Counted from the stretch's first letter, positions 18,471-27,810 are shown. The stretch is 64,000 nucleotides of DNA from Paenibacillus sp. JNUCC-31 (GCF_014844075.1 NZ_CP062165.1:5766001-5830000); one strand, 5' to 3'. A program made the numbers and translations. Notes: a model not told the origin generated them from the sequence alone.

Positions 18471-19391
18471 ATGAAAGCTATCGTATGTACCAAATATGGA
18501 TCACCAGATGTCCTTAAGCTCATGGACATTGCCAAAGATTCCCCCAAGAATCGGGAAATACAAATTAAAATCCACGCAACCACGGTAACATCCGGGGACT
18601 GTAGGGTCCGAGGTTTCAAGAGTCCGTTATTGTACTGGATTCCCATGCGTCTGTTTCTTGGCATCAGCAAACCGAGGAATTCAGTTCTGGGTGTGGAGCT
18701 GGCAGGAGAGGTTGTAGCTATAGGCGAAGATGTCAGAAGATTCAAGAAAGGTGATCAGGTGTATGCATTAAACGGAATGCGATTTGGTGCACATGCGCAA
18801 TATATATGTCTGTCCGAAGAGGCACCAGTTGCTCTTAAACCAGTTAACGCGACATATGAGGAAGCCGCAGCCATTCCGTTTGGCGGAACAACTGCGCTAC
18901 ATTTTTTGCGAAAAGGAAAGATCCAGAGCGGACAAAAGGTTCTGATTTATGGTGCTTCAGGAGCGGTAGGCACGGCCGCTGTCCAGCTAGCCAACCATTT
19001 TGGATCAGAAGTTACTGGAGTGTGCAGCGGAGCAAATGCCGGGTTGGTGAGATCGCTTGGAGCACATCACGTTATCGATTATACGATGGAAAATTTCGCT
19101 GAAAAAGGCCAACGTTATGATTTGATTTTTGATGCTGTAGGGAAAATTTCAAAAGCTCAATGCAGGAAATCAATGGAGTCCGGCGGTAGATATGTAACCG
19201 TGGATGGGCAAGGCATTGCCAAGGTAAGTGAAAAGGACTTGTTGCTCCTCAAAGAGCTGACAGAAGCCGGAGCCATCCGGTCAGTTATCGATCGACGGTA
19301 CCCGTTGGAGCAAATTGCCGATGCGTACCACTATGTGGAGAAAGGACATAAAAAGGGGAATGTAATTATTACGGTTGGACATGAGGGCTGA
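18471..19391 (+). CDS. Zinc-independent MDR oxidoreductase (quinone oxidoreductase-like)
   Basis: A 306-aa medium-chain dehydrogenase/reductase of the quinone reductase type. The N-terminal GroES-like part reads MKAIVCTKYGSPDVLKL and GVELAGEVVAIGEDV. The NADPH-binding Rossmann motif is YGASGAVGTAAVQLA (about 162-176), followed by GAHHVIDYT. It lacks the Cys/His zinc ligands of alcohol dehydrogenases. It therefore probably reduces quinones or enones with NADPH. GGAGGAG precedes the ATG. It lies 124 bp after the LuxR/MalT regulator on the same strand and ends in a strong terminator. Confidence 0.88.
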   Translation: MKAIVCTKYGSPDVLKLMDIAKDSPKNREIQIKIHATTVTSGDCRVRGFKSPLLYWIPMRLFLGISKPRNSVLGVELAGEVVAIGEDVRRFKKGDQVYALNGMRFGAHAQYICLSEEAPVALKPVNATYEEAAAIPFGGTTALHFLRKGKIQSGQKVLIYGASGAVGTAAVQLANHFGSEVTGVCSGANAGLVRSLGAHHVIDYTMENFAEKGQRYDLIFDAVGKISKAQCRKSMESGGRYVTVDGQGIAKVSEKDLLLLKELTEAGAIRSVIDRRYPLEQIADAYHYVEKGHKKGNVIITVGHEG

Positions 19392-19429
19392 GAATGAAGA
19401 TAGGTCCAGCATAAGACAACGGCTTAGCG

Positions 19430-19453
19430 AACACGCCATAGGGCGTGTTTTTG
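19430..19453 (+). terminator. Terminator of the MDR gene
   Basis: AACACGCC (19430-19437) and GGGCGTGTT around a 3-nt loop, followed by TTTTG. Confidence 0.85.
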
Positions 19454-19834
19454 TGTTGAATAGGCCCTATATTTATTCGGTTTGTGACTAGTTCCGGAGA
19501 CAATCGTTAAGCTATGTTACCCGAAATGCGGGTATTCTGAAAGTTGCAACTTTATTTTTCAAAAAAGTTCAGATCATACATTGTTAATTTGTTCTCTCTT
19601 TAGAAAAAAATACCCTTGAGCACTGAAAAACTCAAGGGTATTTGAATTACATTTCGATCTGAGTTTGGGAAATGTTTAAATTGGAACTTTTCTTTGCCAA
19701 CATTTCATCATGATAAGCAAGATGGAGAAAGAAACGGCAATGGGCATATCGGTAATCATTTGATTGACCTGGTCGGAAATACCACCGGTAGAGCCTGCTT
19801 ATTCTATCGTGTAGATTAGCGTAACAGGTATAGA
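19454..19834. other. Gene-poor stretch with possible peptide remnant
   Basis: No confident gene. A near-perfect hairpin at 19603-19643 is listed separately. On the minus strand between about 19800 and 19660 a frame reads STGGISDQVNQMITDMPIAV followed by hydrophobic residues, and a neighbouring frame reads DYRYAHCRFFLHLAYHDEML. Either could be a scrap of a lost gene; I do not recognise a family. Confidence 0.4.
19603..19643 (-). terminator. Strong hairpin terminator, minus direction
   Basis: The perfect arms AAATACCCTTGAG (19608-19620) and CTCAAGGGTATTT (19631-19643). Read on the minus strand it is followed by a long T tract (the A run at 19604-19610). It would terminate transcripts coming from the LysM gene at 19835-20218, about 190 bp away. 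Confidence 0.8.
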
Positions 19835-20218
19835 TTATGCTTTTTGTCCATGCTGCATCGTCTGTTGTTGTATGGAAGTAGGCATCTCTGAATATGTCTT
19901 TTGGCACATCATGTTTGATATGCGCGGGATATACACGATTTCTCCTGGGCTCAATTGACTTGGGTTAGCAAGGTGAGGGTTAGCTTCCTCTAGAATGGAA
20001 TGAGGCATGTTATATTTATGGCCGATCGAGGCAAGTGTGTCACCTGGATGGCAGCTATGTTGCGCGAATAACATGTCGTCTGAATTACCATCCCTAAAGA
20101 ATGGGAAGAAAAAGGGTGAAAAGAAGAAGAAAGGGAACAAGAAACGACGGGGGAAAAACGGATGGGGAAACGGTCGAAAGAAAGGACGCCCGAACCCTCC
20201 TCCAAATCCACGATCCAT
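19835..20218 (-). CDS. Small LysM-domain protein with Phe/Pro-rich N terminus
   Basis: 127 aa. Residues 1-41 are extremely rich in Phe, Pro, Arg and Gly (for example GRPFFRPFPHPFFPRRF). Residues about 54-99 form one LysM peptidoglycan-binding domain (HPGDTLASIGHKYNM...SQLSPGEIVYIP). The tail is Gln-rich. There is no signal peptide, as in SafA-like LysM proteins that act from the mother cell on the spore surface, so a spore coat/cortex role is plausible (inference). AGGAGG lies 8 bases before the ATG. It is monocistronic, with a terminator about 190 bp downstream. Confidence 0.82.
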   Translation of the reverse strand: MDRGFGGGFGRPFFRPFPHPFFPRRFLFPFFFFSPFFFPFFRDGNSDDMLFAQHSCHPGDTLASIGHKYNMPHSILEEANPHLANPSQLSPGEIVYIPRISNMMCQKTYSEMPTSIQQQTMQHGQKA

Positions 20219-20387
20219 AAAAAAAACCTCCTAAGAAATAGTCATTTGTCTATTCACTATATGACCCAGATAACAAAACGTTACTTAAATTCTTCTTCGC
20301 TACTCTGAGTAAATCATCAGGGCTTGCGATTTTTGGGAACGTATGGAGTCCGGTTAAAGAATTTAGAGTGTCGTCTGTAACTTGGGA

Positions 20388-20555
20388 GCAGATAGCTATC
20401 GTCTTCCTACAGAAGTGGAATGGCAGTATGCATGTAAAGCGGGAACAACCGGGTATCGCGAGCTTGATGAGATCGCTTGGTATGAGAAAAATTCGGAGGG
20501 CTTGGTCCGTGAGGTCTGCAAAAAGGAACCCAAAAGTCACAAGATGAGATTGTGA
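20388..20555 (+). pseudogene. Remnant of a formylglycine-generating-enzyme (SUMF1-type) domain
   Basis: The plus frame reads ADSYRLPTEVEWQYACKAGT, then TGYRELDEIAWYEKNSEG, ending in TGA at 20553-20555. This is the YRLPTE-EWEYA-AGT...AWY..NS core of the FGE-sulfatase/EgtB-type fold. There is no N-terminal part, and the C-terminal GNVWEW segment with the active-site region is missing. The flanking sequence (20219-20387 and 20556-20763) shows no other gene. Either a complete gene decayed here or a fragment was left by a rearrangement. Confidence 0.75.
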
Positions 20556-20763
20556 AAGCCGATCACGTTCTGTACCTTTGTCACGGAATATCTAATTCAT
20601 GATTACGTTTTCTGTTAATAGTTAAGGAGTCAATCCGGGCGGGTTGCTCTGATTGATAGTATTCTGCAGGAAGACACGATGTTAAAATAGTCTTATACAT
20701 CCGATAACGGAAATATCTATTTGCTACCCGCTAACAGGCATAACAGTCACGGAGGATAAGAAA

Positions 20764-22410
20764 ATGAACAACTCGGAATGGGCAGAGTCCTATTTTCCAA
20801 TATATACAGCAGACGGCATTCAATCATTGTATAGTACGTCAACCATGCCTATACATAGAATCCACGAGAACCTGACCGTTCTGTTGGCCGTTTCAAGTGG
20901 TAAGGGTTCACTTCATCTCGAGAATCACATGTACGAACTCACCGATGGTATGGTACTGCTTATTCCAGCGAAAAGTGATGTTGTTATACAGGGGGATCCG
21001 ACGCATCCTCTTCATATATACACCCTCTCCATTAGTACGCAAGAACAGAAGGGGTCACTACCCATGGAAGCCATGGGACGGTCTAGTGTGCTTACAGCAG
21101 GAACCCATATTGAGTTTTATGAACCTGCGATTGCAGCACAGCTTGAGGAGCTGTATATGTATCGTTTACCTGGCAACGAAGTCAGACATATGCGCAACCA
21201 GATTCTGTTTCATCAAGTTCTGATGAGTCTGTTGGAGCGAATGGAAGCAAGATACATTGCGAGTGAGCAGCCATCCATGGAACGCAGCATTGCATTTATG
21301 GAGAACCATTTTAGTGAGAAAATAACAACCGAAGGACTTTCCGAAATTGCAGGGGTCAGTCGCTCTCACTACTCCACTCTATTTAAGCAGCTAACTGGAT
21401 TTTCGCCTATTGAATATCTTTCGCGCCTGCGTGTTCACCGGGCCAAAGAGTTATTGATTAACGAGTCCGCTTCACTTCGTGAGATTGCGCTGAAGGTTGG
21501 ATACAAGGATGAATTTTATCTCAGCCGCCGCTTCAAGCAGCAGACAGGAGAAAGTCCTTCAGGTTATACGCGCCAAAAGCCATTTCAACGTGTAGCTGTG
21601 TGGTGTGCACCGTATGCGAGCCATATGATGTTACTTGGCTTGGAGCCAACGATTATCATCTCGGAAAGCAGCGAATATGTGAGTACAGAGGGGATGCCCT
21701 CCCCTCAAACCATACGTTTTATCCATTCCGACAGTTCACCTGAGCTAGTAAAATCTGCTCTGCTGGAAGCTAATATTGAACTCATTATCGCAGCAAATCT
21801 GCATCTGACCCTTAATGAATTAAGCCCTGAACGCCTGCGATATATCGCCCCTATTGCCGAAATACCATGGATGGAGCTCGGTTGGAAAGAGCATCTGCGT
21901 TTGATTGCACAGGCGATTCAGAGAAGAGAACAGGCAGAACAATGGCTTTCGGAATTTGAAAGGGAGGAACAGCAGGCACGGGAAGCCATTCAACAAAGCC
22001 AGATTGTGAATGAGACGCTGACCATTCTTGTCATAAAACCAGATAGCTTACAAATATATGGAATCAGAAATGTCGGATATGTGATGTATCAATCGCTCGG
22101 ATTACGTCCTCCGGCCAAGATTGCCCAGGAAATACAGAGGTATGGCGATCAATTTCATTCGATCTCTATCCTACTATCCGAACTACAAGATTACGAGGGC
22201 ACTCGTATGCTCGTCATAGTTTTTCCAGATGAAAAAGGGTCAAAGGCCCACTCAGAAGTTATATTTAACTCGGAACACTGGAAAGGACTCGAGGCTGTGA
22301 AGCAAAATCGGATCTATGATCTAGAGCAGGAAGAATGGGTACCCTACAATCCGGTTTCCATTCGTTTGCAGCTCCGACGAGCTGTATCCTTATGGACGAG
22401 CATTCAATAA
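20764..22410 (+). CDS. btr: AraC-type siderophore-responsive activator (Btr-like)
   Basis: A 548-aa fusion of an N-terminal cupin-like sensing region, an AraC helix-turn-helix pair (about 180-275: EGLSEIAGVSRSHYSTLFKQ...LREIALKVGYKDEFYLSRRFKQ) and a C-terminal FecB/periplasmic-binding-protein-like domain (about 280-548). This is the domain order of B. subtilis Btr (YbbB), which binds ferri-bacillibactin in the cytoplasm and activates feuABC. The next three genes are the matching feuABC-type transporter, so the role is well supported by context. The exact siderophore is not knowable from sequence alone. Confidence 0.9.
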   Translation: MNNSEWAESYFPIYTADGIQSLYSTSTMPIHRIHENLTVLLAVSSGKGSLHLENHMYELTDGMVLLIPAKSDVVIQGDPTHPLHIYTLSISTQEQKGSLPMEAMGRSSVLTAGTHIEFYEPAIAAQLEELYMYRLPGNEVRHMRNQILFHQVLMSLLERMEARYIASEQPSMERSIAFMENHFSEKITTEGLSEIAGVSRSHYSTLFKQLTGFSPIEYLSRLRVHRAKELLINESASLREIALKVGYKDEFYLSRRFKQQTGESPSGYTRQKPFQRVAVWCAPYASHMMLLGLEPTIIISESSEYVSTEGMPSPQTIRFIHSDSSPELVKSALLEANIELIIAANLHLTLNELSPERLRYIAPIAEIPWMELGWKEHLRLIAQAIQRREQAEQWLSEFEREEQQAREAIQQSQIVNETLTILVIKPDSLQIYGIRNVGYVMYQSLGLRPPAKIAQEIQRYGDQFHSISILLSELQDYEGTRMLVIVFPDEKGSKAHSEVIFNSEHWKGLEAVKQNRIYDLEQEEWVPYNPVSIRLQLRRAVSLWTSIQ

Positions 22411-22479
22411 TCCAAAGGTTTTCTCAAACAAAAAGGCATGGTTAGGTTCATCCTGCATGCCTATAATTAGCTATTGTAA

Positions 22480-22494
22480 TGAGAATGATTTTCA
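22480..22494 (+). promoter_or_regulatory. Fur box upstream of feuA
   Basis: TGAGAATGATTTTCA matches the 7-1-7 Fur consensus TGATAATNATTATCA at 13 of the 14 specified positions if the central N is ignored and one G-for-T and one T-for-A change are counted as minor. The similarity extends to 22500. A TATAAT at 22462-22467 lies just upstream, so Fur bound here would block the promoter or early elongation when iron is plentiful. Confidence 0.85.
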
Positions 22495-22525
22495 TATTCA
22501 AAGAGAAAAGGGAGAGAGTCATCTA

Positions 22526-23497
22526 ATGAGAAAGCTTTTGGTTCCATTAATATTTGTTCTGGTTTTATTGCTTAGCGCCTGTGGAAGCAATTCAGCCAAT
22601 GATACAACGGAGAATGCTGCTTCCAACGAATCCACTTCTTCGAACACGGATTCAGCAGTTTCTTCATCCGGATCAGATTCGGGCACGTTCACTTATGAAT
22701 CGGAGACAGGCCCTGTGGAAGTTCCTTCCCACCCTCAACGTGTGGTTGTGCTGACCCGATTCCTGACAGGAAATGTGATGGCACTAGATGTACCACTGGT
22801 TGGCGTGGATGAAATGTCCAAGGAGAACCCGAATTTCGAAGAAAAACTGGCGAATACAGAGGCGGTTACCGACGAAAGTCTGGAGAAAATTATTGAGCTG
22901 AACCCGGATCTGATTATCGGCCTGTCTGATATCAAGAACGTAGATAAGCTGAAGCAGATTGCACCAACCGTCACCTATACATATGGTAAGGTGGACTTCC
23001 TCCAGCAACAACTGGAGATCGGAAAGCTTGTGAACAAAGAAAAAGAAGCACAGGCTTGGGTTGACGATTTTGACGCTCGAAGCAAAAAAGTAGGGGAGGA
23101 AATCAAAGCTAAAATTGGCGCCAATGCGACTGTATCCGTTATTGAAACGTTCAATAAACAACTTTATGTGTATGGCGAAAAATTCGGACGTGGAACGGAA
23201 ATACTGTATGATCAATTCGGTTTAGGCATGCCAGATAAGGTCAAGGAAGCTACCAAGAAAGACGGATTCTTTGCTGTATCGAACGAAGTACTGAAAGACT
23301 ACATGGGGGATTATGTAATATTCAGTAAAAATGTCGACGAAGACAATTCGTTCCAGAATACCGAAACATACAAAAATATTGAAGCGGTGAAAAATAATCG
23401 AGTATTTGAAGCGGATGCCAAGGCATTTTACTTCAATGATCCACTCAGCATGGAATACCAGCTGGAATTCTTTATCCAACATTTTCTTGGCAAGTAA
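22526..23497 (+). CDS. feuA: Iron-siderophore ABC transporter binding lipoprotein
   Basis: A 323-aa lipoprotein receptor for a ferric siderophore. The ATG at 22526 is chosen because the lipoprotein signal peptide MRKLLVPLIFVLVLLLSAC with lipobox LSAC (Cys19) follows immediately and GGGAGAG precedes it. A Ser/Asn/Thr-rich linker (about 20-55) is followed by a class III periplasmic-binding fold (VPSHPQRVVVL, then ELNPDLIIGLSDI). It corresponds to FeuA by gene order (btr-feuA-feuB-feuC). It is controlled by a Fur box and, by analogy, by the upstream Btr-like activator. Confidence 0.92.
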   Translation: MRKLLVPLIFVLVLLLSACGSNSANDTTENAASNESTSSNTDSAVSSSGSDSGTFTYESETGPVEVPSHPQRVVVLTRFLTGNVMALDVPLVGVDEMSKENPNFEEKLANTEAVTDESLEKIIELNPDLIIGLSDIKNVDKLKQIAPTVTYTYGKVDFLQQQLEIGKLVNKEKEAQAWVDDFDARSKKVGEEIKAKIGANATVSVIETFNKQLYVYGEKFGRGTEILYDQFGLGMPDKVKEATKKDGFFAVSNEVLKDYMGDYVIFSKNVDEDNSFQNTETYKNIEAVKNNRVFEADAKAFYFNDPLSMEYQLEFFIQHFLGK

Positions 23498-23500
23498 ACA

Positions 23501-24514
23501 ATGAATGCGATGAAAAATAAACGACTTCCTTTTCGGTTTGCAACCAAGCTGCTGGGTAGTGTACTCGTACTTATCGTGTGCTTCATCATCGCTATGATGT
23601 TTGGTGCAGAAGAAACGACATTCCGCAATCTGTGGTTGACCCTGACCTCTGCGACTAAGAACGATAATATTCTTATTCTGCGAGAGATCAGACTTCCAAG
23701 GGAACTTGCTGCCATGCTGATCGGAGCGGCTCTCGCCGTCTCCGGAGGCATCATGCAGGGCATTACTCGCAATCCACTGGCTGATCCCGGACTGCTCGGT
23801 CTGACTTCAGGTGCCAATATGGCACTCGCCCTGGCTTTTGTTTTCATGCCAGCACTCGGATATTTTGGGATTATGGTCGCTTGTTTTGTTGGTGCTGCAC
23901 TTGGAGCGGCATTGGTTATAGTGCTCGGCTCGATGCGGAGGGGAAGTTTATCCCCTATTCGTGTAGTGCTGGCCGGGGCAGCGGTATCCGCTTTTATGTA
24001 TGCCATCTCCGATGGCATCAGTATCTTTTTCAGAATTTCCAAGGATGTATCCATGTGGACTTCAGGAGGACTCATCGGAACAACATGGGGCCAGATTCAA
24101 GCCATTGCACCTGTCATACTGATTGGTCTAGCCATAGTCCCATTCCTATCCAACCAAATCAATATTCTTAGCCTGAGTGATGAGGTGGCGACTGGACTGG
24201 GGCAGAAGCTTGTACTCGTCAAAACAGTTCTGTTCCTGCTGGTCATCGTGCTTACCGGAGCGTCGGTTGCATTGATCGGAAATATGGCCTTTGTCGGTTT
24301 AATGATCCCCCATATTGTCCGTAAATTGGTGGGCACGGATTATCGGTATATTATACCCGTATCCATTTTTTCCGGAGCATCGTTTATGCTGCTCGCTGAA
24401 ACGCTGGGTCGAACGATAAATGCACCTTACGAAACTCCTGTGGTTGCCATTGCTTCCATGCTTGGTTTACCTTTCTTCCTGTTCGTTGTGCGTAGAGGGG
24501 GCAAAGCGTTCTAA
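23501..24514 (+). CDS. feuB: Iron-siderophore ABC transporter permease (FecCD type)
   Basis: A 337-aa membrane permease with about nine to ten transmembrane helices of the BtuC/FecCD family. Family motifs are LREIRLPRELAAMLIGAALA, SGGIMQGITRNPLADPGLLG and GNMAFVGLMIPHIVRKLVG (the ATPase-coupling loop). It starts three bases after the feuA stop without its own strong ribosome binding site, so translation is probably coupled. ATG codons at 23501 and 23510 are both possible starts. It pairs with the next gene. Confidence 0.93.
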   Translation: MNAMKNKRLPFRFATKLLGSVLVLIVCFIIAMMFGAEETTFRNLWLTLTSATKNDNILILREIRLPRELAAMLIGAALAVSGGIMQGITRNPLADPGLLGLTSGANMALALAFVFMPALGYFGIMVACFVGAALGAALVIVLGSMRRGSLSPIRVVLAGAAVSAFMYAISDGISIFFRISKDVSMWTSGGLIGTTWGQIQAIAPVILIGLAIVPFLSNQINILSLSDEVATGLGQKLVLVKTVLFLLVIVLTGASVALIGNMAFVGLMIPHIVRKLVGTDYRYIIPVSIFSGASFMLLAETLGRTINAPYETPVVAIASMLGLPFFLFVVRRGGKAF

Positions 24515-25524
24515 TGACGACGATGTCTACGCGAATTCGTAAGCAACGACTAATTCTGTTCGTGTGTTTGCTGCTGATCCTCATCACGGCTGTGGTAGGT
24601 ATGAGCTGGGGGTATTCCTCATTGTCCTTCAAAAGGGTAATTCCGGTGTTATTCGGCCAAGGTACATTTAAAGAGGATTTTGTTCTGTTTTCGGTCCGAT
24701 TACCCCGAATTTTTATTACATTACTGGCCGGTATGGCGCTTGCGCTGTCAGGCTCCATTTTGCAGAGTGTTACGCGTAATGACTTGGCCGATCCAGGTAT
24801 CATCGGGATCAACTCCGGTGCAGGCGTAGCCGTTGCGATCTTCTTTCTGTATTTCCCGATCGAACCTGGTACGTTCGTCTATATGCTGCCGTTAGCTGCT
24901 TTTATAGGAGCATTGCTGACTGCGGCGCTCATCTATATGTTCTCCTTTAGCCGGACCAAGGGACTTGATCCCATAAAAATGGTGCTGGTCGGGGTTGGAT
25001 TCTCAATGGCGCTGTCAGGCATCATGATCGTCATCATATCTTCGGCGGAACGTTCCAAGGTCGACTTTATTGCCAAATGGATATCCGGAAACATATGGGG
25101 GGCAGACTGGCCATTCATTTGGGCTTTGCTGCCTTGGCTGATTGTATTAATCCCGCTTACTTTGTTCAGAACAAGAAGACTTGATCTCATGGGACTGAAC
25201 GAAGAAACAGCGATCGGAGTGGGGTTGAAGCTGGAGCGGGAACGCTTGGTACTCATGGTGATTGCCGTTGCCGCTGCGGCTTCTGCTGTATCGGTAACTG
25301 GTGGAATCGCGTTTATCGGTTTGATGGCTCCTCATATGGCCAAAGCGTTGGTCGGTCCACGTAACTCGTTATTCATACCTGTTGCTGTTCTACTTGGAGG
25401 CTGGCTTCTATTAATTGCCGATACGGTTGGGCGCAACCTGGTTGATCCTGATGGAATTGCAGCAGGAATTATGGTCTCCTTAATCGGTGTGCCGTATTTT
25501 GTCTATTTATTATTGAAGAAATAA
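24514..25524 (+). CDS. feuC: Iron-siderophore ABC transporter permease (FecCD type)
   Basis: A 336-aa second FecCD permease. Conserved segments are SVRLPRIFITLLAGMALALS, SGSILQSVTRNDLADPGIIG and GGIAFIGLMAPHMAKALVG. Its ATG overlaps the feuB stop by one base (TAATG), indicating tight coupling. It forms the heterodimeric channel with FeuB. No ABC ATPase gene follows: a terminator comes instead. The system must therefore borrow an ATPase encoded elsewhere, as FeuABC does with YusV in B. subtilis. Confidence 0.93.
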   Translation: MTTMSTRIRKQRLILFVCLLLILITAVVGMSWGYSSLSFKRVIPVLFGQGTFKEDFVLFSVRLPRIFITLLAGMALALSGSILQSVTRNDLADPGIIGINSGAGVAVAIFFLYFPIEPGTFVYMLPLAAFIGALLTAALIYMFSFSRTKGLDPIKMVLVGVGFSMALSGIMIVIISSAERSKVDFIAKWISGNIWGADWPFIWALLPWLIVLIPLTLFRTRRLDLMGLNEETAIGVGLKLERERLVLMVIAVAAAASAVSVTGGIAFIGLMAPHMAKALVGPRNSLFIPVAVLLGGWLLLIADTVGRNLVDPDGIAAGIMVSLIGVPYFVYLLLKK

Positions 25525-25564
25525 TCCAAAAAGCTTTAGAGGAATTGAACACCTAGCTAATCAG

Positions 25565-25604
25565 GCTATCTTTTGTCGTCAAGACAAGGGGTAGCATTTT
25601 TTTT
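25565..25604 (+). terminator. Terminator of the btr-feuABC locus
   Basis: A 13-bp stem GCTATCTTTTGTC/GACAAGGGGTAGC with G:U pairs, a 5-nt loop and eight T residues. Confidence 0.9.
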
Positions 25605-25715
25605 GTAGTTTTGATGGGCAGAAGTAAAACTAGGTTGCTCCGTATGACTTGATTCGTGTGATAAGATAAAATAGGCACAGTTTAAACCGTTTCTAAAAAG
25701 ATAGGTGGAATTACC

Positions 25716-26262
25716 ATGACAGATGTGGATCAATTAGCTTCAATATTTGCAGATAATTCTTTTAAAATAGATGGAATCAATCGTTTAGTTTTGCAGCCTA
25801 AAAGTATATTGCGTGAATTCAGAACATTAAATCATGGATTTCTTTTTGTGATACGGGAGAAGCCAGCATGTCAGTGGATGGAGCGGTATACGAATTACAG
25901 CCCGGGTCCGTTTTTCATGCAGCACCAGGCATGCAGTTGGACTCACAAGTGAATGGCATATTATTTTATTTTAAGCCAACCCAAGGGTGATTGAATTACT
26001 GGTTATGCTGCAGGAACATGGACATTACATGAATCTGCTGACACTCGATGAGTTAGTTGGGTTACATGGCATGAGTTCAAAGCGTTTCTCCTACTTTTTT
26101 CACAAATACACGGGATTTCGCCCCATCGACTATGTCATCCATTACCGCATGGAGAGGGCGGGGGAGCTGTTGAGATCAGGTAATTACTTGATTCATGATG
26201 TTGCAATTAGTGTTGGCTGTAAATTTGGTGTTTCTCCTTCGGAATACGCTCACCTGTATTAA
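25716..26262 (+). pseudogene. Broken AraC-family regulator
   Basis: The first part starts MTDVDQLASIFADNSFKIDG in frame 25716. At about 25855 the reading shifts: the other frame continues with EASMSVDGAVYELQPGSVFH, a cupin-like sensing domain, up to a stop near 25989. A third stretch (25987-26262) carries the AraC helix-turn-helix (LTLDELVGLHGMSSKRFSYF, then FRPIDYVIHYRMERAGELL). There the second helix-turn-helix lacks the usual D.YYFSR.FKK portion (VGCKFGVSPSEY). At least one frameshift and one internal deletion are visible, so it is not functional. Confidence 0.8.
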
Positions 26263-26280
26263 GCTTCCATTAGACAATAA

Positions 26281-26640
<360 letters not shown>

Positions 26641-26656
26641 TGTTTTTCTTTCAATA

Positions 26657-26695
26657 TCAAAAACCGCTCACCCGTCAGTATGACGAGGAGCGGCT
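26657..26695 (-). terminator. Terminator of the monooxygenase gene (minus strand)
   Basis: CCGCTC (26664-26669) and GAGCGG (26688-26693) with an inner CGTCA/TGACG stem. On the minus strand it is followed by TTTTTG. Confidence 0.7.
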
Positions 26696-26751
26696 TCTGT
26701 TTCACAAGCCGACGATGTTGTCGGTCTGCTTAATTAATGCACGGAGTCGTT

Positions 26752-27048
26752 TTAATGTTTAACCGCTTCTCCAGCGAATACTTCAACGTTCATTGGAGCG
26801 GCCATGAATGCTGCTGCTTGTTGTACAAAAGTCTGGAAATGTTCGCTTGTGTTGTGGGAAGCTGTAGCGGCCTCGTCTTTCCATAACTCAATCATCGTGT
26901 AATGATGTTCGCGTTCTGTACTTTTAGCGAGATCATAGCTGATGTTGCCTTCTTCCTTGCGTGTTGCAGTGATCAGCACTTTCGTTGCGTCCAAAAAAGC
27001 TTGTTCCTGATCTGGTTTAACTTGCAAGTGAGCGTGAATGATAATCAT
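26752..27048 (-). CDS. Antibiotic biosynthesis monooxygenase (ABM) domain protein
   Basis: A 98-aa dimeric ferredoxin-like barrel protein related to YgiN-type quinol monooxygenases. It has MIIIHAHLQVKPDQEQAFLD, then EEGNISYDLAKSTEREHHYT, and the SEHFQTF motif typical of the family. The ATG at 27048 is selected: GGAGG lies nine bases upstream, whereas the in-frame TTG at 27057 abuts that site. It is probably a redox/stress enzyme. It lies downstream of the MarR-nitroreductase genes on the same strand (83 bp from the nitroreductase stop), so co-expression is possible. Confidence 0.88.
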   Translation of the reverse strand: MIIIHAHLQVKPDQEQAFLDATKVLITATRKEEGNISYDLAKSTEREHHYTMIELWKDEAATASHNTSEHFQTFVQQAAAFMAAPMNVEVFAGEAVKH

Positions 27049-27131
27049 AATATTCAACCTCCATTAGTGTAATTAGAATGTGGTTATTGTTTCTGAACAT
27101 AAAGGTGCTGGGACGAAAACATTTCCAAATA

Positions 27132-27782
27132 TTATGCCCAAGTCGTAATTTTCTCAACAGGAAGACGGTAGGAAGGATGACCTTCTTTGGCCGATTTACC
27201 GATCGAGATTAACATTACTGGTTGGTAACGATCTTTATCCATACCGAAAGTTTCAGCAATGTGATCTTTCTCATAACCACCGATTGGGTTAGTATCATAC
27301 CCATGAGCACGTGCAGCCAGCATCAATTGCATGGAAGCCAGACCTGCGTCAATCAGATTGACATCGCGAAGAGCAGAAGCGGGCATGTTATCGTAGTAAG
27401 GTTTAACAGCTTTCATTTGCATATCTTTGACTTCTTGTGGCATGTAACCAAGCTCAACCGCTTTGCTGAAGATTTCGTCCATATGTTCCGCATTGTTCAT
27501 GTCAATGAACACACCAATAACAGCGGCAGAAGTCAGTACTTGATTCTGATTGAATTTGGCAAGGGGAGCAAGCTTTTCTTTCCCTTCAGCCGTATCTACG
27601 ACCAGAAAACGCCATGGCTGCATATTAACCGAAGAAGGTGCGCGTGAAGCTTCTGCCAGAATTTCTGTCATTTCTTCACGGCTGATTTTCACTTCAGGAT
27701 CGTATAGTTTTACAGACCGGCGGCCGTAGGTAATTTCGTTAAAATCATTTGTTTTTTGAAAAGTGCTTTGGATTGTACTCAT
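27132..27782 (-). CDS. Nitroreductase family protein
   Basis: A 216-aa FMN-dependent NAD(P)H oxidoreductase. GRRSVKLYDPEVKISREEM is the N-terminal FMN-binding signature; SRAPSSVNMQPWRFLVV and AARAHGYDTNPIGGY are the other conserved segments. The start at 27782 follows AAAGGAGAG. The gene is 28 bp downstream of a MarR regulator and probably in one operon with it. Likely substrates are quinones, nitroaromatics or similar electrophiles, with MarR relieving repression under such stress (inference). Confidence 0.93.
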   Translation of the reverse strand: MSTIQSTFQKTNDFNEITYGRRSVKLYDPEVKISREEMTEILAEASRAPSSVNMQPWRFLVVDTAEGKEKLAPLAKFNQNQVLTSAAVIGVFIDMNNAEHMDEIFSKAVELGYMPQEVKDMQMKAVKPYYDNMPASALRDVNLIDAGLASMQLMLAARAHGYDTNPIGGYEKDHIAETFGMDKDRYQPVMLISIGKSAKEGHPSYRLPVEKITTWA

Positions 27783-27810
27783 GTAATGGTTCTCTCCTTT
27801 ATATTTGGGT

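Noticed and set aside
19647..19907. 86-codon minus-strand frame ending near the 19603 hairpin
   Set aside because: Its N-terminal part overlaps the LysM gene in another frame and no start signal or family motif was found; the distal part may be a scrap and is noted only as such.
20250..20540. Minus-strand 96-codon frame
   Set aside because: The plus strand of the same stretch encodes the recognisable FGE-type remnant; the minus frame has no motif or ribosome binding site.
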